This document shows positions 42,175 through 53,632 of a stretch of 53,694 nt of DNA, in pieces. Position numbers and translations under genes: made by a program. Each line of letters starts with the position of its first letter. The stretch's first letter is position 1. The stretch comes from Chara braunii (lineage: Eukaryota > Streptophyta > Charophyceae > Charales > Characeae): NCBI GenBank assembly GCA_003427395.1, contig BFEA01000050.1, forward strand, positions 4,388,156-4,441,849. The letters run 5' to 3'. Below the pieces are notes generated by a model. It was not told the DNA's origin. It searched no databases and saw only the letters and a list, made by a program, of their open reading frames with translations.

Positions 42175-42653
42175 CAGTGCCCATCCCGTGAACTTGACCG
42201 GTCACTTGAACGTGACCGGCCGTTCACGGTGAACAGGACGACCACTAAAGAGTGGTGTTCTTTTTTTTTTTTTTTTTTTTTTTTTGGGGCTCCCCCTGGT
42301 ACATTCGCCTCAAGCACCACAGGGTGGTGACATTGAAAAAATAAAAAAAATCGAAATGACCTACAAAATAGCAAACGAAAATGCTTATTTTGGCTGGTTG
42401 ATTTTTTTTTTTTCGTTTTTAATTAAAAAAAATATTATTAGTGAAAAAAAAAATTGAAAAAATTATAGGGAGTTACCCTTCGATGTCCCCCACCCTCCTA
42501 TAAAAAAAAAACATACCCCCCCAACCAAAAAAAGAAAACAAAAAAAAAATCGCTCTCCGTGAACTCCATGAACTCCCATGTCGTGAACTCCGTGAACTCT
42601 ATGACCGGCTCCGTTCACAGACCCCGTGAACGGTGAATGGGGGTACGGCACTG
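42175..42653. mobile_element. hAT-like MITE, 479 bp
   Basis: Left end CAGTGCCCATCCCGTGAAC; right end, reverse complemented, CAGTGCCGTACCCCCATTCA. Further inward both sides carry GTGAAC and CCGGTC words. Flanked by an 8-bp duplication with one mismatch. The interior has a 28-T run, A- and T-rich sequence and no transposase, so it is non-autonomous. TIR starting CAGTG and 8-bp duplications are hallmarks of hAT transposons. Confidence 0.82.
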
Positions 42654-42661
42654 CTGCTCAG
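42654..42661. repeat. Right 8-bp target-site duplication
   Basis: CTGCTCAG; see 42167-42174. Confidence 0.75.
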
Positions 42662-43357
42662 ATCTCGAACTCATGATCTCATTATTAACAGTTAAATCTA
42701 AAACTATGTACCCTTCCGCCACCTGACTCGGTACAAATGAGCCCAGTTCTGCTTGGATCTATTTGCATATGATTTCTTGTGTTCTAAGTGGATCCGCTCT
42801 TTGCGCATTTACTTGGCAGAAATCTTCTCTTCAGGAGTCTCAGCTGTGATGATTCGGCTCAAGCCTAACAAGGAGTGGAACTGGGTCACAGGAACACCCA
42901 GTCATTCTATCCCTTAGGACAATAAGATGGCTAACTTTTTTTTTTTTTTTTTTTTTTTCCCCCGGGGTTGATGGCTCCGTTCTATTGGTGGGGGGAGCTG
43001 ACGTGCTGGAAACGGGGTCCAGCGTCCGTTTAATAACATTTTCAAGGAACACAGATTTCAAAAAAAAAAATCAGCAAAAGATGCCTGACTGGCATCTGCC
43101 AATCCTCACCTTCAACGGCGTATTAAACGAAATGGAACAATCCCTGTGTTGTTTTGAAGTTTTGATGGCTAGTTTTTTTGGTTGCATATTTTCCATAGTT
43201 GCATGTAGCATGATAGGTAGGTCATTTGCAAATAGACAACGTATATAAGAATGACCTGTCATGGTATGGTGGAGAATTTGATTTTTTGAAGGTTCTTTTG
43301 AACCTCAGGCTGATGGTTAGAGTCTCCATAACAATAAAAAAAAACAAAAATGCTATG
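42662..43357. other. Intergenic region
   Basis: Contains a T run of about 23 bases (42937-42958) but no gene or repeat I can identify. Confidence 0.4.
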
Positions 43358-44380
43358 TTGTGACGAACCATTTTCTGTAATCGCGCGACTTTCTGCACGA
43401 AGCTGCCTTGGGGAAACAGGATGGGTCGGATGGGTAAGCCGTGGAGAGATGGGTCAGTCGGGCAAGTTGCATCGACACCCTCGTCTCTTTTTGTTTTCTG
43501 TGGGAATCTGTCGGGTCGATGTCGGGAAAGTCCCGTGCCGACGATTGGGTAACCGCGCCTTAGTGAGCGCGATGGACAGCGGTTGCCATGGCTTCTTTCT
43601 TGTTCTGCTATGAGCACTAGGAATTTTTGGCGTGATCATCGCGCGGGAATATCTTTTTTTTCTGAATTTTCAATTGATGTCGAGCCCCCACGGGCTCGCG
43701 GAATTGCTTTTGGGCTTTTCGGAATTTCTTTTTGCAATTAGGACTTAGAATTTAGGTACTCTGAATTTTGCTGCGCGCTTCTCACTCGCGCACATCTTGC
43801 TGCGCTAGGAACTGGGCTCTGATTGGATCACGCCCTTAATCTTGTGTAACTGTCGCTTTTGGCGGACGCGATTGTTACTGTATCTATCTTCTTTCTTGAT
43901 TTCCTCGTGTTTGCCCGCCTTCTTCTTCTTTGTCTTGCATGCTTAATACTCTGTTCTAATTGGCCTGAACACCTGTACGACCGGATCGATGCGTGGAGTG
44001 CGGCTACGACCCCCACACCACGGCCTGGCCATGCAAACGTAGGCACTTCCTCTCTTCTCCTTCTGACCACTTGGGCCTAATCCCATATCTTTCGTGCAAG
44101 CATGCATGCTATAAATTTTGCAAGCGCAATTAGTTTGCTCTCTATGAACTTTGGAGTTAACGCGATCGGTGAGGGTCGGCTAACGAGTCAGCTTGAGAGG
44201 TGAGTCGACGAGAGAGTTGGGCGATCCGACGAGCTGGTGTCGGGTATGCGGGGTTGACGTGCGGGCCGCGACGAACTGTGGCGCACGGGAGAACCTGGCT
44301 TGCATGCTCGAACCAAGCGGGGTGACAACTCTGTGTTGATGAGCGGCGACGGACTGCCAGCATCGGGGAGTGTAGAGCAG
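43358..44380 (+). mobile_element. LTR-like region, copy 2
   Basis: Begins TGTGACGAACCATTTT. Carries the landmarks shared with 32446-33650: CGCGCCTTAGTGAGCGCG, GCGCTAGGAACTGGGCTC, TGTGTAACTGTCGC, and a GGGAGAACC ... GCGGGGTGAC ... GGCGACGG block at 44290-44360. Well diverged from copy 1. The ends are not fixed. Confidence 0.4.
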
Positions 44381-45045
44381 AGACGGAGAGAGAGAGAGAG
44401 CAGCTACGTGTGGGATGAGGTCTCTCCTTCCAATTGTCTGTACACTTTTGGTTTCTACTTTGGCCGATCTTGTTGCGGCACTCTCGGATTTTCCTTGTAA
44501 ATCGTTTCAGGTTTTCTTTGTCGTTTTTGCCTCGTGTGTATGCATGGAATGGATGTGACCCCTTTTCGAGTGATCTTTTCGGATTTTTAGTCTTGTTCTG
44601 TGATACCTGCTTAATTCAAATTTTGTCACTTTCTAGTATCCATCTGCGTCGTGCAATAATCACGGGTCTGATTGAAAACACTTGCTATGGATGTTCGGGT
44701 TCAATTATTAGCCTTTAATCGTCGTCAGATCACCGAGAATGTTGTGATGTGTTAGCCCTTGATGCCGGGGCAATTCCCCCCCCCCCTTCCTCCTCTTCCC
44801 CTTCGTCACATGGATGGCATGGATGTGAATGAAATGACTGGATCTCGCCCGAAATAGTATAGGCAGGATAGTTGCATGCAGGCAGGACACAATCGATACA
44901 TCGACACAAGAAACCCAAGTCTGATCCACTTTCGCTCATGTGCACGCTCGCGCACGACCGCGATCTCGAGAAAACCGAGTCGCAACGTACACGTGCGCCT
45001 TGGCTCACTATAAGGGATGTGGGAGACCGACTCCACTAGTCGGAT
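44381..45045. other. Leader between LTR-like copy 2 and its ORF
   Basis: No gene seen; includes a C tract near 44778-44787. Confidence 0.35.
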
Positions 45046-45602
45046 ATGGCTGTAGAAACTCCCTTTTGGATCACCGATCGTGAGAGCCTGAGGGACCCGG
45101 AGTACCGCGAATACTGGGAGGGTGAACATCTTAGACGGCGGGGAAACTTGAGAAACCCAGAATTTCCCTGTTTGACGGAGAACGACCGACTGTGCACGGG
45201 GGACTTTCACAGGGCCATAACTAGCGATCCTAGGGGCCCAAAATATCCGATTACATATCCCCGGGGTTCGTCGTTATTAATACCAGTTTCCCTCTCTTCC
45301 ACCTCCTCCTTCCATATCACGAGCTCACAGTGGTACCGTGGAATTCCATAGCTCACTATTGGCCCCACACATCGTGCGAAGAGTGCCAGCGGTACCAGGC
45401 GTATCAGGCTTCGAGATTTATCCGACGAACCCGAACCGAAGCCGAGCGGCGGTTGCACAACTTCCGCTTAAGGCGAACCTCGTCGGATTTTGAAGCCTGT
45501 TACGAGCGGTGTCGACAACTGTTCGAACAGCGCGACAACCATAGTGTCCCACCGGTCCACCAGATAAGAGATCGACCGTGGCGACGCAACTGGTGGAGAC
45601 GA
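45046..45602 (+). pseudogene. Unidentified repeat-encoded ORF, copy 2
   Basis: ATG 45046 opens MAVETPFWITDRESLRDPEY, then a frameshift near 45262 moves into the frame carrying GFVVINTSFPLFHLLLPYHE, LTVVPWNSIAHYWPHTSCEE and CQRYQAYQA, ending at TAG 45602. Homologous to 34364-34951, including a CxxC pair. The C-terminal part is Arg-rich (RRTRTEAERRLHNFRLRR) and continues past copy 1's stop position. No family recognised. Confidence 0.5.
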
Positions 45603-45924
45603 TAGTCCCATCCCTTAAGGATGAGACGCCAGATACGATCTTCGCGTACCATCTTGCAATATTGTACCTAAACTTGCCACCGGAGATCTCAGTTCCGAAC
45701 TGGGACTCAATCCCCACTTTCCTAAAATCCTTGGCACACCCCCTCTTCGCACTTCCGGGCCCCCATCCCACTCCGATCAGGAAGTCGCGCTAAGCGTGTG
45801 GTTGGTGTCGGAGCCGACATGTGGAAGGTTTACGGATTAACACGAAAGGTGATTATACTGAACGATCACGCGAACACAGGACGACTGAGTAGTGGAACGC
45901 GCCGCGGCGTGGTCCTACGGTAAC

Positions 45925-46225
45925 ACGAATTAGGTCAGTGTATACGCCCGTACGAATACGGGCCATACGTACTCTCGTATGGCCATACGTACAGGCCCCG
46001 GGGCTCGGTACAGGCCGTATGTATGGACTTTGGGCCCCCCGTAGGTGCCCTTCCGGGGGGGGGTTGAGGGGGTGAATGGGCTGGGGGGGGGTCGGGTGTA
46101 GGGTGGTGTCCCCCCTTACAAAAATAATAAAATAAAACAGATTAATTGGTTGATTGATCTATGTGACCGTTTGAACGCGCCAAACGCGCGCTCGCGTTCG
46201 AAAGCCCGCGTTCAAACGGCCTTGG
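45925..46225. repeat. Cluster of short inverted repeats
   Basis: GGCCATACG / CGTATGGCC around 45960-45990, GCCCGTACGAATACGGGC at 45948-45965, and GTTTGAACGCG (46169) with CGCGTTCAAAC (46208). G-rich runs at 46056-46065 and 46083-46090. No coding frame. Confidence 0.6.
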
Positions 46226-46334
46226 GTCTCGTTCATACGCGTTCAAACACGATGTGCGTCACATGGCGCGTATCTGTCGAACGCGACCCACACTGCCATA
46301 TGAGCGCATGGTGGACTAGGGGGGGGGGATTTGG

Positions 46335-46443
46335 ATTTCTCCATGTACTAGCTGTAGATTCATTCGATTTTTCCTCATCAGATCGATAAAAGTACCATGA
46401 GGTCGGCCGTGCTGTTCGAGACTTACCTACTCTCGGAGCTCTC

Positions 46444-46492
<49 letters not shown>

Positions 46493-46493
46493 N
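46335..46493 (+). repeat. Dispersed repeat with CT/CA microsatellite tail, copy 2
   Basis: CTCCATGTACTAGCTG, then TAGATTCATTCGATTTTTCC and AAAGTACCATGAGG, a CT run (46443-46463) and a CA run to 46493 with one N (46492). Matches 17530-17650. The coiled-coil ORF of the Penelope-like element starts 55 bp downstream. Confidence 0.75.
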
Positions 46494-46547
46494 CCTGCTC
46501 TTCTTCCTCCACCCCCTCCCCCTCTCCAACCCCAATCGATCACTCCA

Positions 46548-47918
46548 ATGGTTCCAGTGGTCGCGGCGCCAACTTCAATATCAGCAACTCCAGCGGCATC
46601 AACAACTTTAGTTCCGTATCAACAACGGCAGTCTGGATGGGGCTACAGGGGAAGAGATGAAGAACTGGTGCCGTTGGTGCGACAAATCGCATATGGACAT
46701 CGGACAGAACAACAACGGAGAAGGGAGGAAGACGAGAGAAGGCAGAGGGATGAACAGGAACGCAAGGCGAAGGAAGATGAAAAGAAGAGGAAGGAAGAAG
46801 AAAATACTAAAGAAGCTTTGAAGGAAGCAAGGTTGGCGCAGATCATAGACGAGAGGATAGTATCACTGGATAAGAGGTACGACACACGGTTCGACGAGGA
46901 AAAGGTAAAGATTCTGGACAAAGTGGAGAAGAACATCAAAGGGATGAAAGGAAAGCAAAAGGATAAGGAAACGGAGAAGGGAAAAGGAGTCGAGTAGGGT
47001 AAAGACGTAGGGACGATGAGGAGTAATGAAACAGGAGTTTTCAAGATACACGATCAAGGAGAAAGCAGGAAGAGAGGCCAGGAAGAAGTGGGAGGCAAAT
47101 CACCACAACCACCAACTCCGGGAAGATCTAAACCAAACGGCAACGGTTCTTTGGAAGCAGGGCTCAAGATGATGGAGCTTAATATGCTGCTACGAAAGCA
47201 GGAGACATCGAATAAGGCATTGTTGTCTGTTCTTGAAGAAATCAAGGCGATGAGGTCGATGCAACAACAACAGGGGGCAGCTCAGCCCCCTCATCCGCAG
47301 CAGCATCCTAGGAACTCTTGACCCTGCGGCGCTACGACCAATCACGCCCAAGATGCTGGACCTAGTTCGAGTAGACGCTCTCCATCACCACCTCGGCGAA
47401 GATCCCCTCCGCGTGACCCAAGGAGGACCGTTCCTTCCCCACCCCCGTTTGTCACCTCTGCACCTCCTCAACATGTCAATCCTCCTACTCCTGCAGGAAG
47501 AACGGGAAGAGTGGAAGCCAACCAAAGGAATGTGGGACGAGATACAACACCACATCGACCAGTCATAGGAAGTGCAGCACAGAGAGAAGCCACGGGACCA
47601 TCGACTCCGGTGGAAGGAACCAGCGGAAGAAATTCAGCTAGACTTGTCGACGTCTTTGCTTCAGTGGCTGGGAACGCTGCACGACGTGTATCAGGTGCCT
47701 TCTCTGCCATTGGAGCTTCTACCGGACTGGGATTCGACCGCGTTCAAGTAGGGACCAAAGCAGTCGTGGGGGAACCAGGACCTGAAGGGAATAAGGATTT
47801 GGTGAGAATGTATGAAGACGAGAAAATTAAATATTATAACAAGAAACAGGCAGCTGCAGATCTTGCTGAGATCAAGGCTAGAGCTGCATATGATGAGGAA
47901 GTAAAGAGGAGCATGTGA
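46548..47918 (+). pseudogene. Coiled-coil, charged ORF upstream of the PLE endonuclease-RT
   Basis: A single frame from ATG 46548 to TGA 47916 with two internal stops (TAG 46995, TGA 47319). About 456 codons. A strongly charged Lys/Glu/Arg helix (about residues 55-150) predicts a coiled coil. The middle is Pro/Arg-rich with SRRSPSPPRRRSPPRDPRR (SR-like, about 47364-47421). The C-terminal part has an Ala-rich helix (AAADLAEIKARAAYDEE). Only one stop separates this frame from the endonuclease-RT frame, which is the same phase, so an ancestral fusion or readthrough is possible. No known domain recognised; a gag-like role is inference. Confidence 0.5.
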
Positions 47919-48053
47919 ACGAATCAGCGGAGGAGACTCAAGAACAGAATCCTTCTTAAGTCCCACCACGATTCATCTTGGTTTTGGAGAAAAGTAGAAT
48001 TTTTGAGAAAGAGTAGAGGAATAAGGGAGAAGGACAGGGAAAAGAGAGTAAAA

Positions 48054-50878
48054 ATGGAAAGCCTAGTAAGGTTCTATGTCCTCCTCTTATTGGTAGCTGG
48101 CCAAATCGAATGGGGAAACAAATTCTTAGATCAAGGGGTGCACACGGCACAACTTGGACGGGACATCTGCAAAGGCGGTGAAGGATGTGTATACGTCCTA
48201 ATTTCTCCATGGTTTCGTGCATGCTACATTGGGTCAACAGTCAGACACGTCGATGAGAGATGGAATGAACACGTAGCTTCCGGCTCCGCGGGGAGCAACC
48301 ATAAGCTTGGTCGTTGGTTGAAAAAGAAGGGTTGGGAGGCCTACGTGTCTATTCCACTTATTTTTCCTACTACCGACGACTCGAGGCATGTAGAATCTAA
48401 GCTTATTAAGAGATGGTCACCCATACTGAACAGCCAGAAGACAGGAAAGAAGGTAAGACGAAGAAAAGGAAGAAGGGAACCACGGTCATATCAACAGAAG
48501 AACGGGCAAATCAAAGCATGCGACAGTAGTGGTGGTCGCTTGGTTCAATGGGAGGTGTTCCAAAACAGTGCCCTCGTTGATAACTGGGGTGAGCAGACTG
48601 TGGGCTTGTTAGACGCGCTAACACGGATGGTATCTGATGGAGTTCGAGTGACCACAATCTCAACAACAGCGGGGTCTGTCTTTTTAGAAGGGTGGGGTAG
48701 ATTATCCAAGATACACGGATGGTCTATAGTAGAAATCAATGAGACAAAAAAACTTTTTAAAAACCTGAAAAGAGTCTTTCTCGAGGGCGGAACTTTTACT
48801 ATCTCACTAATCAGAGTGCGATACTCAACCACTAAACAGATAAGAGTCGTTTTGGCTTCATTACTAAAGATGCCGTCGACACGTCCTCTACTCTATTCTT
48901 TTGAGATCCCGGCCATTATTAAGTTATATAATAGTATTGAGGGAAGCATGGGAGGCCGTACAAGTGCAGTCCTGAAGGGGATCGTGGGAAGAGTTCTGGT
49001 AAAAAAGTGTCATTTTCAATGCCTACGCCTGGTTGTTATTATGGTTGCTTTTTGAGACTGCATAGAAAGAAGATTTGTCGTTGATTTGGTCAAAAAACTG
49101 ATTCGGACTAGATGTGAACATGAACATGTGGCTGAATTTGTGATCTCACGCATGCGGTTCGTTTGGAAGAGTTGCAGATCAATTGCTAATTTTTTGCATA
49201 ATCATAGAAAATTGGCAAGGACCGCCCTTGACAAATGCACGTGCGACAACATGGATCCAGGCTTCCAGAGAAACAGTGACGAACACGTAGTGTGTCGTTT
49301 GTCTGAACTACGGGATTTTTCGGAGTTTCCTTAAAACTCCCGTAACATAACTAGGATGCTATTAAATCTGGCCTAAATTTTATCCCTACCAACGCTATTG
49401 CTTCTTACCGGGAAGCTAGTTCTTGCGTAAAATGTAACAGTGGGAACAGCGAAGAAGACATGCACTCTGAGCTCATCAAGTGGCAAGAAAGTTTGGAAGG
49501 ACTAGTAATAGCCCCGATAGATCATAATATAGGGAAGTCATTTGTTTGCTGCCAAAAAATATATTGGCAAGCATTAGCAGGGTTGTATTGGGATAACCAA
49601 GGGTTTACGATGGTTGATTCAAGTGAGACAGAAATAATCAGANAATNTANGNAAGGGTTTGACGNGTGCAGAGGTGTTGCCCTGGGCCCATGAAATAAGA
49701 AGGGCAAACTGGAATGCTGCTACGGCATTCCGAAACACAAGGATACCAGTCGATGGCGACCTATTTCACCTTCCTACTCCGACCCAAGTNTGAAGGCTTG
49801 CAGAGTAGTATCAAAGGCAATCAATTTTTTACTATGGAATCTGCCAGATGAATTGCACTTCAATTTGAAGTCGACCTCTCTGCTGAAGGAAAANATCCAG
49901 AAGTTAGACAAGAAGGCTATGACCTACAAAAGAGGCTGCCTCATGTATGCCAGCTTCGCTATCAGGGAAATGTTCACCAGGCTTTCTCACGAGGCTATTC
50001 TGGAAGCCGTAGAATGGGTTTGTGACTTTTTTACGGGAAAAGGAAGGGATGTGGTTCGAGTAAATAGACGAGGGAAAGGAGCTACGTTTGCAAAATGTTT
50101 TGGAGAAGTTGGGTGGGTAACCATCAATTTTTTCCAACTCATCTCCTTTGTCCACTTTGATCTCGAGCACCACTACTCTCGGACTGCAAATGGATTGGTG
50201 AAGGAAGTGATAGGGATTCCAATGGGCAAATGCTCCCGTCCCGCATTAGCTTGCCTATTATGATCATATAATGAAGTTTGCTTTATCAGGACCCTGGGTT
50301 CCAATGCTAGGTATCTAACAGGAGTCCGGCTGGTGGACGACGTAAGTATCTTCATCCTAACTCCAAGTAAGGAAGACAAAATGTTAGAGAAAATAGCAAA
50401 CCTGATTGTAATGTTTAATGAAGCCTACAATAAAAATCTCACATTAGTACGAACGGATGACGGGGGAAACTCTTGGGAATTCTTAGGTTGTAGGATCGTT
50501 GCTAGATGTACCCCGCCAATGGTAAAATGTGTTGCCATCATGAAGAATCAGGAAGCTGTTTGGACTGATGATCCGATAAAATTTAAGACGACTCAAGACT
50601 ATTGGTCATACGGACCGGTGCAACAAAATAAGGGAGCACTTAAATGCCACCTCAATCGAATTCGGGCCTACTCCTCAGACAATAGAGGAGTGGGCCTTAC
50701 ACTGCTGGCTTTAAGAAGAGAACTTAGACTGAAAAGCTTCCCGCTACACCTTTTTCAGAAACGGCTGCAGGAGGTTTCGAGAGAGTATGCGGACTGCTGG
50801 AGGGCTGGGTACATTTTTTCAATGAAGGCTTGGCTCCACTTTTTTCTGGGTCTACAAGAAGGACGGACCGAAACCTGA
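48054..50878 (+). pseudogene. Penelope-like GIY-YIG endonuclease + reverse transcriptase, degraded
   Basis: ATG 48054. GIY-YIG nuclease at about 48180-48450: GCVYVLIS, then CYIGSTVRHVDERWNEHV, and HVESKLIKRWSPILN supplying the expected Arg, Glu and Asn. A long linker follows, with TGA 49053 and TAA 49332, and a frameshift near 49355. The RT N-terminal PLE signatures are SGLNFIPTN, GLVIAPIDHNIGK, CCYGIPKHKDTSRWRPIS. Palm motif A reads ASFAIREMFTRL where SFDI is expected, so a catalytic Asp is lost. Motif B GIPMGKCSRPALA; motif C RLVDDVSIF keeps Asp-Asp. TGA at 49691 and 50261 also interrupt. The copy is dead, but domain order is clear. Confidence 0.8.
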
Positions 50879-51398
<520 letters not shown>

Positions 51399-51407
<9 letters not shown>

Positions 51408-51985
51408 AGTACCTGGTATAACGGACAGCATGTTCGCCCCAAATCCAACATCTGTGTATGTAGATTATGTTCCTTGGGTGTCTAATAAATTAGACAGAAA
51501 GCTGCTCCAAACAATTACAGACATAATGGTCATGCCTTTTCTTCAATGTTTGTTTTTTGGAGGCAACGACTAGAGGGCAAAACACAAAGATGACCTGGGC
51601 CGGTAGGGGTAAGATGTAAATAAATAGGGTCTGGGAAAAGTTGGCAAGCGCTGGGACATTTTGCAAAGAAGAATAATACCCGGTAGGAATACCCGGTAGG
51701 GGTATTTTGCAAAGATGGCAAGTCGAACCGATGCCAGGGGCATATCGCAAAATATTTTTTGTGTCGGAGGGGTATTCCGCTCTACCCACATCTTTTAGGG
51801 GCATTTTGGCATATATCTCAACTTTTAGGGGTATTTCACAAGTTATCCCTAAAACTTGCTATGTATTTTCAGGATTTCTTATCCGCAGGGGAATCTGTTT
51901 TTGCATGCCTATTTATTTCTTATCTTCTAACACCCAGCATGGGGACCCGGAGGTACAAGGATACAAGCACAGCCTAGGGAACAAC
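51399..51985. other. Intergenic with recurrent GGGGTATTTTGCAAA-like words
   Basis: Variants at about 51651, 51702, 51738, 51768, 51799 and 51829 (GGACATTTTGCAAAG, GGGGTATTTTGCAAAG, GGGGCATATCGCAAA, GGGGTATTCC, GGGGCATTTTGG, GGGGTATTTCAC). A direct pair AATACCCGGTAGG is at 51672 and 51687. No gene. Confidence 0.55.
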
Positions 51986-52441
51986 GGGGCTCGTTCGACA
52001 CTCCTCGGGCGCGTAAAGTCCCCGAGGAATTGTTCGTTCCACTTATCCTCGGGGTTGCAGTCGGAAAAAAAAAAAGTGAAAACACTCCGAAGGAAATTCC
52101 TCGGGCTCCGAGGATTCCCCAGCCATTTCTCCCTTTTGCCCAAGGGACCTCACGAGGTCCCTTGGGCAAAAGGAATCCGCGGTCCACGGAGAGGAGCGGG
52201 CACACGCGTAGAGAGACGTTACAACCGAGAATCTGGATCGTGGCGGCACTTTATTGGCTGAAGGCCTCGAGCACTTTTTTTTTTTTTTTTTTCCTTTTTT
52301 CTTTTCTGACATCGCTCCAAGGAAACGTCCTCGGGCGACGTCCCTGAGGACAGGTGGAACGAAGGGCCCAAATTTCCTTTTGACTAAAAGGAATTTTTCC
52401 TCGGGCTCCGAGGACGCCCCAAGGAGTGTCGAACGAGCCCC
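51986..52441. mobile_element. Harbinger-like MITE, 456 bp, with 3-bp duplication
   Basis: Left end GGGGCTCGTTCGACACTCCT; right end reverse complemented is identical over those 20 bases. Flanked by AAC on both sides (51983-51985, 52442-52444). GGGGC-type TIRs with 3-bp duplications fit PIF/Harbinger MITEs, although the usual TNA target is not matched. The interior has a poly-T run (52276-52293) and a perfect 20-bp-arm palindrome. No transposase. Confidence 0.75.
52132..52173. repeat. Perfect 20-bp-arm palindrome inside the MITE
   Basis: Arms 52132-52151 and 52154-52173 are exact reverse complements separated by AC. Would form a very stable hairpin in RNA or a cruciform in DNA. Confidence 0.92.
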
Positions 52442-52479
52442 AACGACTGCAATGTTATGTGTTGTATGATGTATTAATG

Positions 52480-52638
52480 GGACGCTGGACCCGCTTTCCA
52501 GCAGGTGCCGCTCCCCACCGATAGATGGAGCAGCCCGGCAGATAAGCCCTCGATTCTGGTGGTTCTCTTACCACCATCAGAATGGAGAAGCTTACACAAG
52601 GGCTTTAAACCAAAAAAAAAAAAAAAAAAAAAAAAAAA
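52480..52638 (+). repeat. Poly(A)-tailed hairpin-bearing unit (possible retroposon 3' end)
   Basis: ATTCTGGTGGT (52553) pairs with ACCACCATCAGAAT (52571), followed by GCTTACACAAGGGCTTTAAACC and about 26 A (52613-52638). Possibly a short retroposon end; no identity established. Confidence 0.35.
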
Positions 52639-52856
52639 CCAGCAACAACAACAACAACAGTGAGAAATTGAGAATGTCTTATTTTTATTTCACTATCAAA
52701 GCATACACGGCTCTTTTTTTTTGCCCATAAAAGTTTTGCCTAGAACGAACATTGCAAACCATTTATGGACATTATCCATCTATAAATTTAAAAGCGCAAA
52801 CAATTCCAACATGGTCGAAATCACACTGTCTGCCCAATGCATGCATGTGCAACAAA

Positions 52857-52940
52857 GCAAAAAGTGACGGCAAAAGGGTAGTATCCTGCGGCTGCGGGGC
52901 AAAAAGTGACGGCAAAAGGGTAGTATCCTGCGGCTGCGGG
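52857..52940. repeat. 42-bp perfect tandem duplication
   Basis: Units 52857-52898 and 52899-52940 are identical, starting GCAAAAAGTGACGGC. A recent duplication. Confidence 0.95.
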
Positions 52941-53285
52941 GTCAGGCTCGGAGGGCGGCCGCATAGCGGCCACGTTTTTCACGGATTTTTCCCGTAAAAA
53001 ATAATAAGCAAAAAAAAAAAAAAGGGCAACCCCATATTTTTGTTTTTTAAGGAGACAATGATTTTTTTTTAATTATAAAAAATTGAAAACAGAAGAGGCG
53101 AAGAGAAGAAATAATAATAAAAAAAAAAAAAAAGTTTTTTTTTGGGGGGGGGTTTGGTTGGCAGTTCGTTGTCTTCTTCAATTCTATGTAGTTTTTGTTT
53201 TTTCTTGTTGTGTAATAAGGGGGAAAAACACAAGGAATGAAAAAATAAATAAATAAATGGTACTGTTATTTTGCAAGGACGATTA

Positions 53286-53287
<2 letters not shown>
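52941..53287. other. AT-rich intergenic
   Basis: A- and T-rich runs; no gene recognised. Confidence 0.4.
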
Positions 53288-53325
<38 letters not shown>

Positions 53326-53423
53326 GTGGGTGTGGGTGTGGGTGTGTGTGTGTGTAAATGTGGGTGTGGGTGTGGGTGTGCGTGTGTGTTTGGATTTGTG
53401 TGTGGGTGTGAATGTGTGTGCGA

Positions 53424-53458
<35 letters not shown>

Positions 53459-53499
53459 TGTGTGTGTGTGTATGTATGCGTGTGTGTGTGTAGGTGTGT

Positions 53500-53531
<32 letters not shown>
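53288..53531. repeat. Imperfect (GT)n microsatellite
   Basis: GT arrays interrupted by AAATGTGGGTGTGGG, AATGTGTG and similar variant units, suggesting an old, internally duplicated array. Confidence 0.95.
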
Positions 53532-53551
<20 letters not shown>

Positions 53552-53631
53552 CAAACAGACAGTTTTCCACGGATAGGATGAGCAAAATCGATCGAATCTT
53601 CCACTAGAACATTGAAATATACGTTCCTGCA

Positions 53632-53632
<1 letters not shown>
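53532..53632 (-). repeat. Dispersed repeat with CT/CA microsatellite tail, copy 3
   Basis: On the minus strand: TATATTTCAATGTTCTAGTG, then GAAGATTCGATCGATTTTGC and TCATCCTATCCGTGG, followed by CT and then CA repeats running to 53288. Same order as 17441-17700 and 46335-46493. Confidence 0.75.

Larger units (their letters stand above)
46530..50878 (+). mobile_element. Permuted Penelope-like element (GIY-YIG N-terminal to RT)
   Basis: Coiled-coil ORF (46548-47918), then an endonuclease-RT ORF (48054-50878) with the GIY-YIG domain first and the RT last. Most Penelope-like elements with endonuclease have it C-terminal; the N-terminal order is known from the Naiad and Chlamys groups of permuted elements. 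Flanked by a CT/CA microsatellite on the left and CT microsatellites on the right (51131 on). True ends and any long terminal duplications were not resolved; Ns occur within the RT (about 49643-49665, 49790, 49894). Confidence 0.78.
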
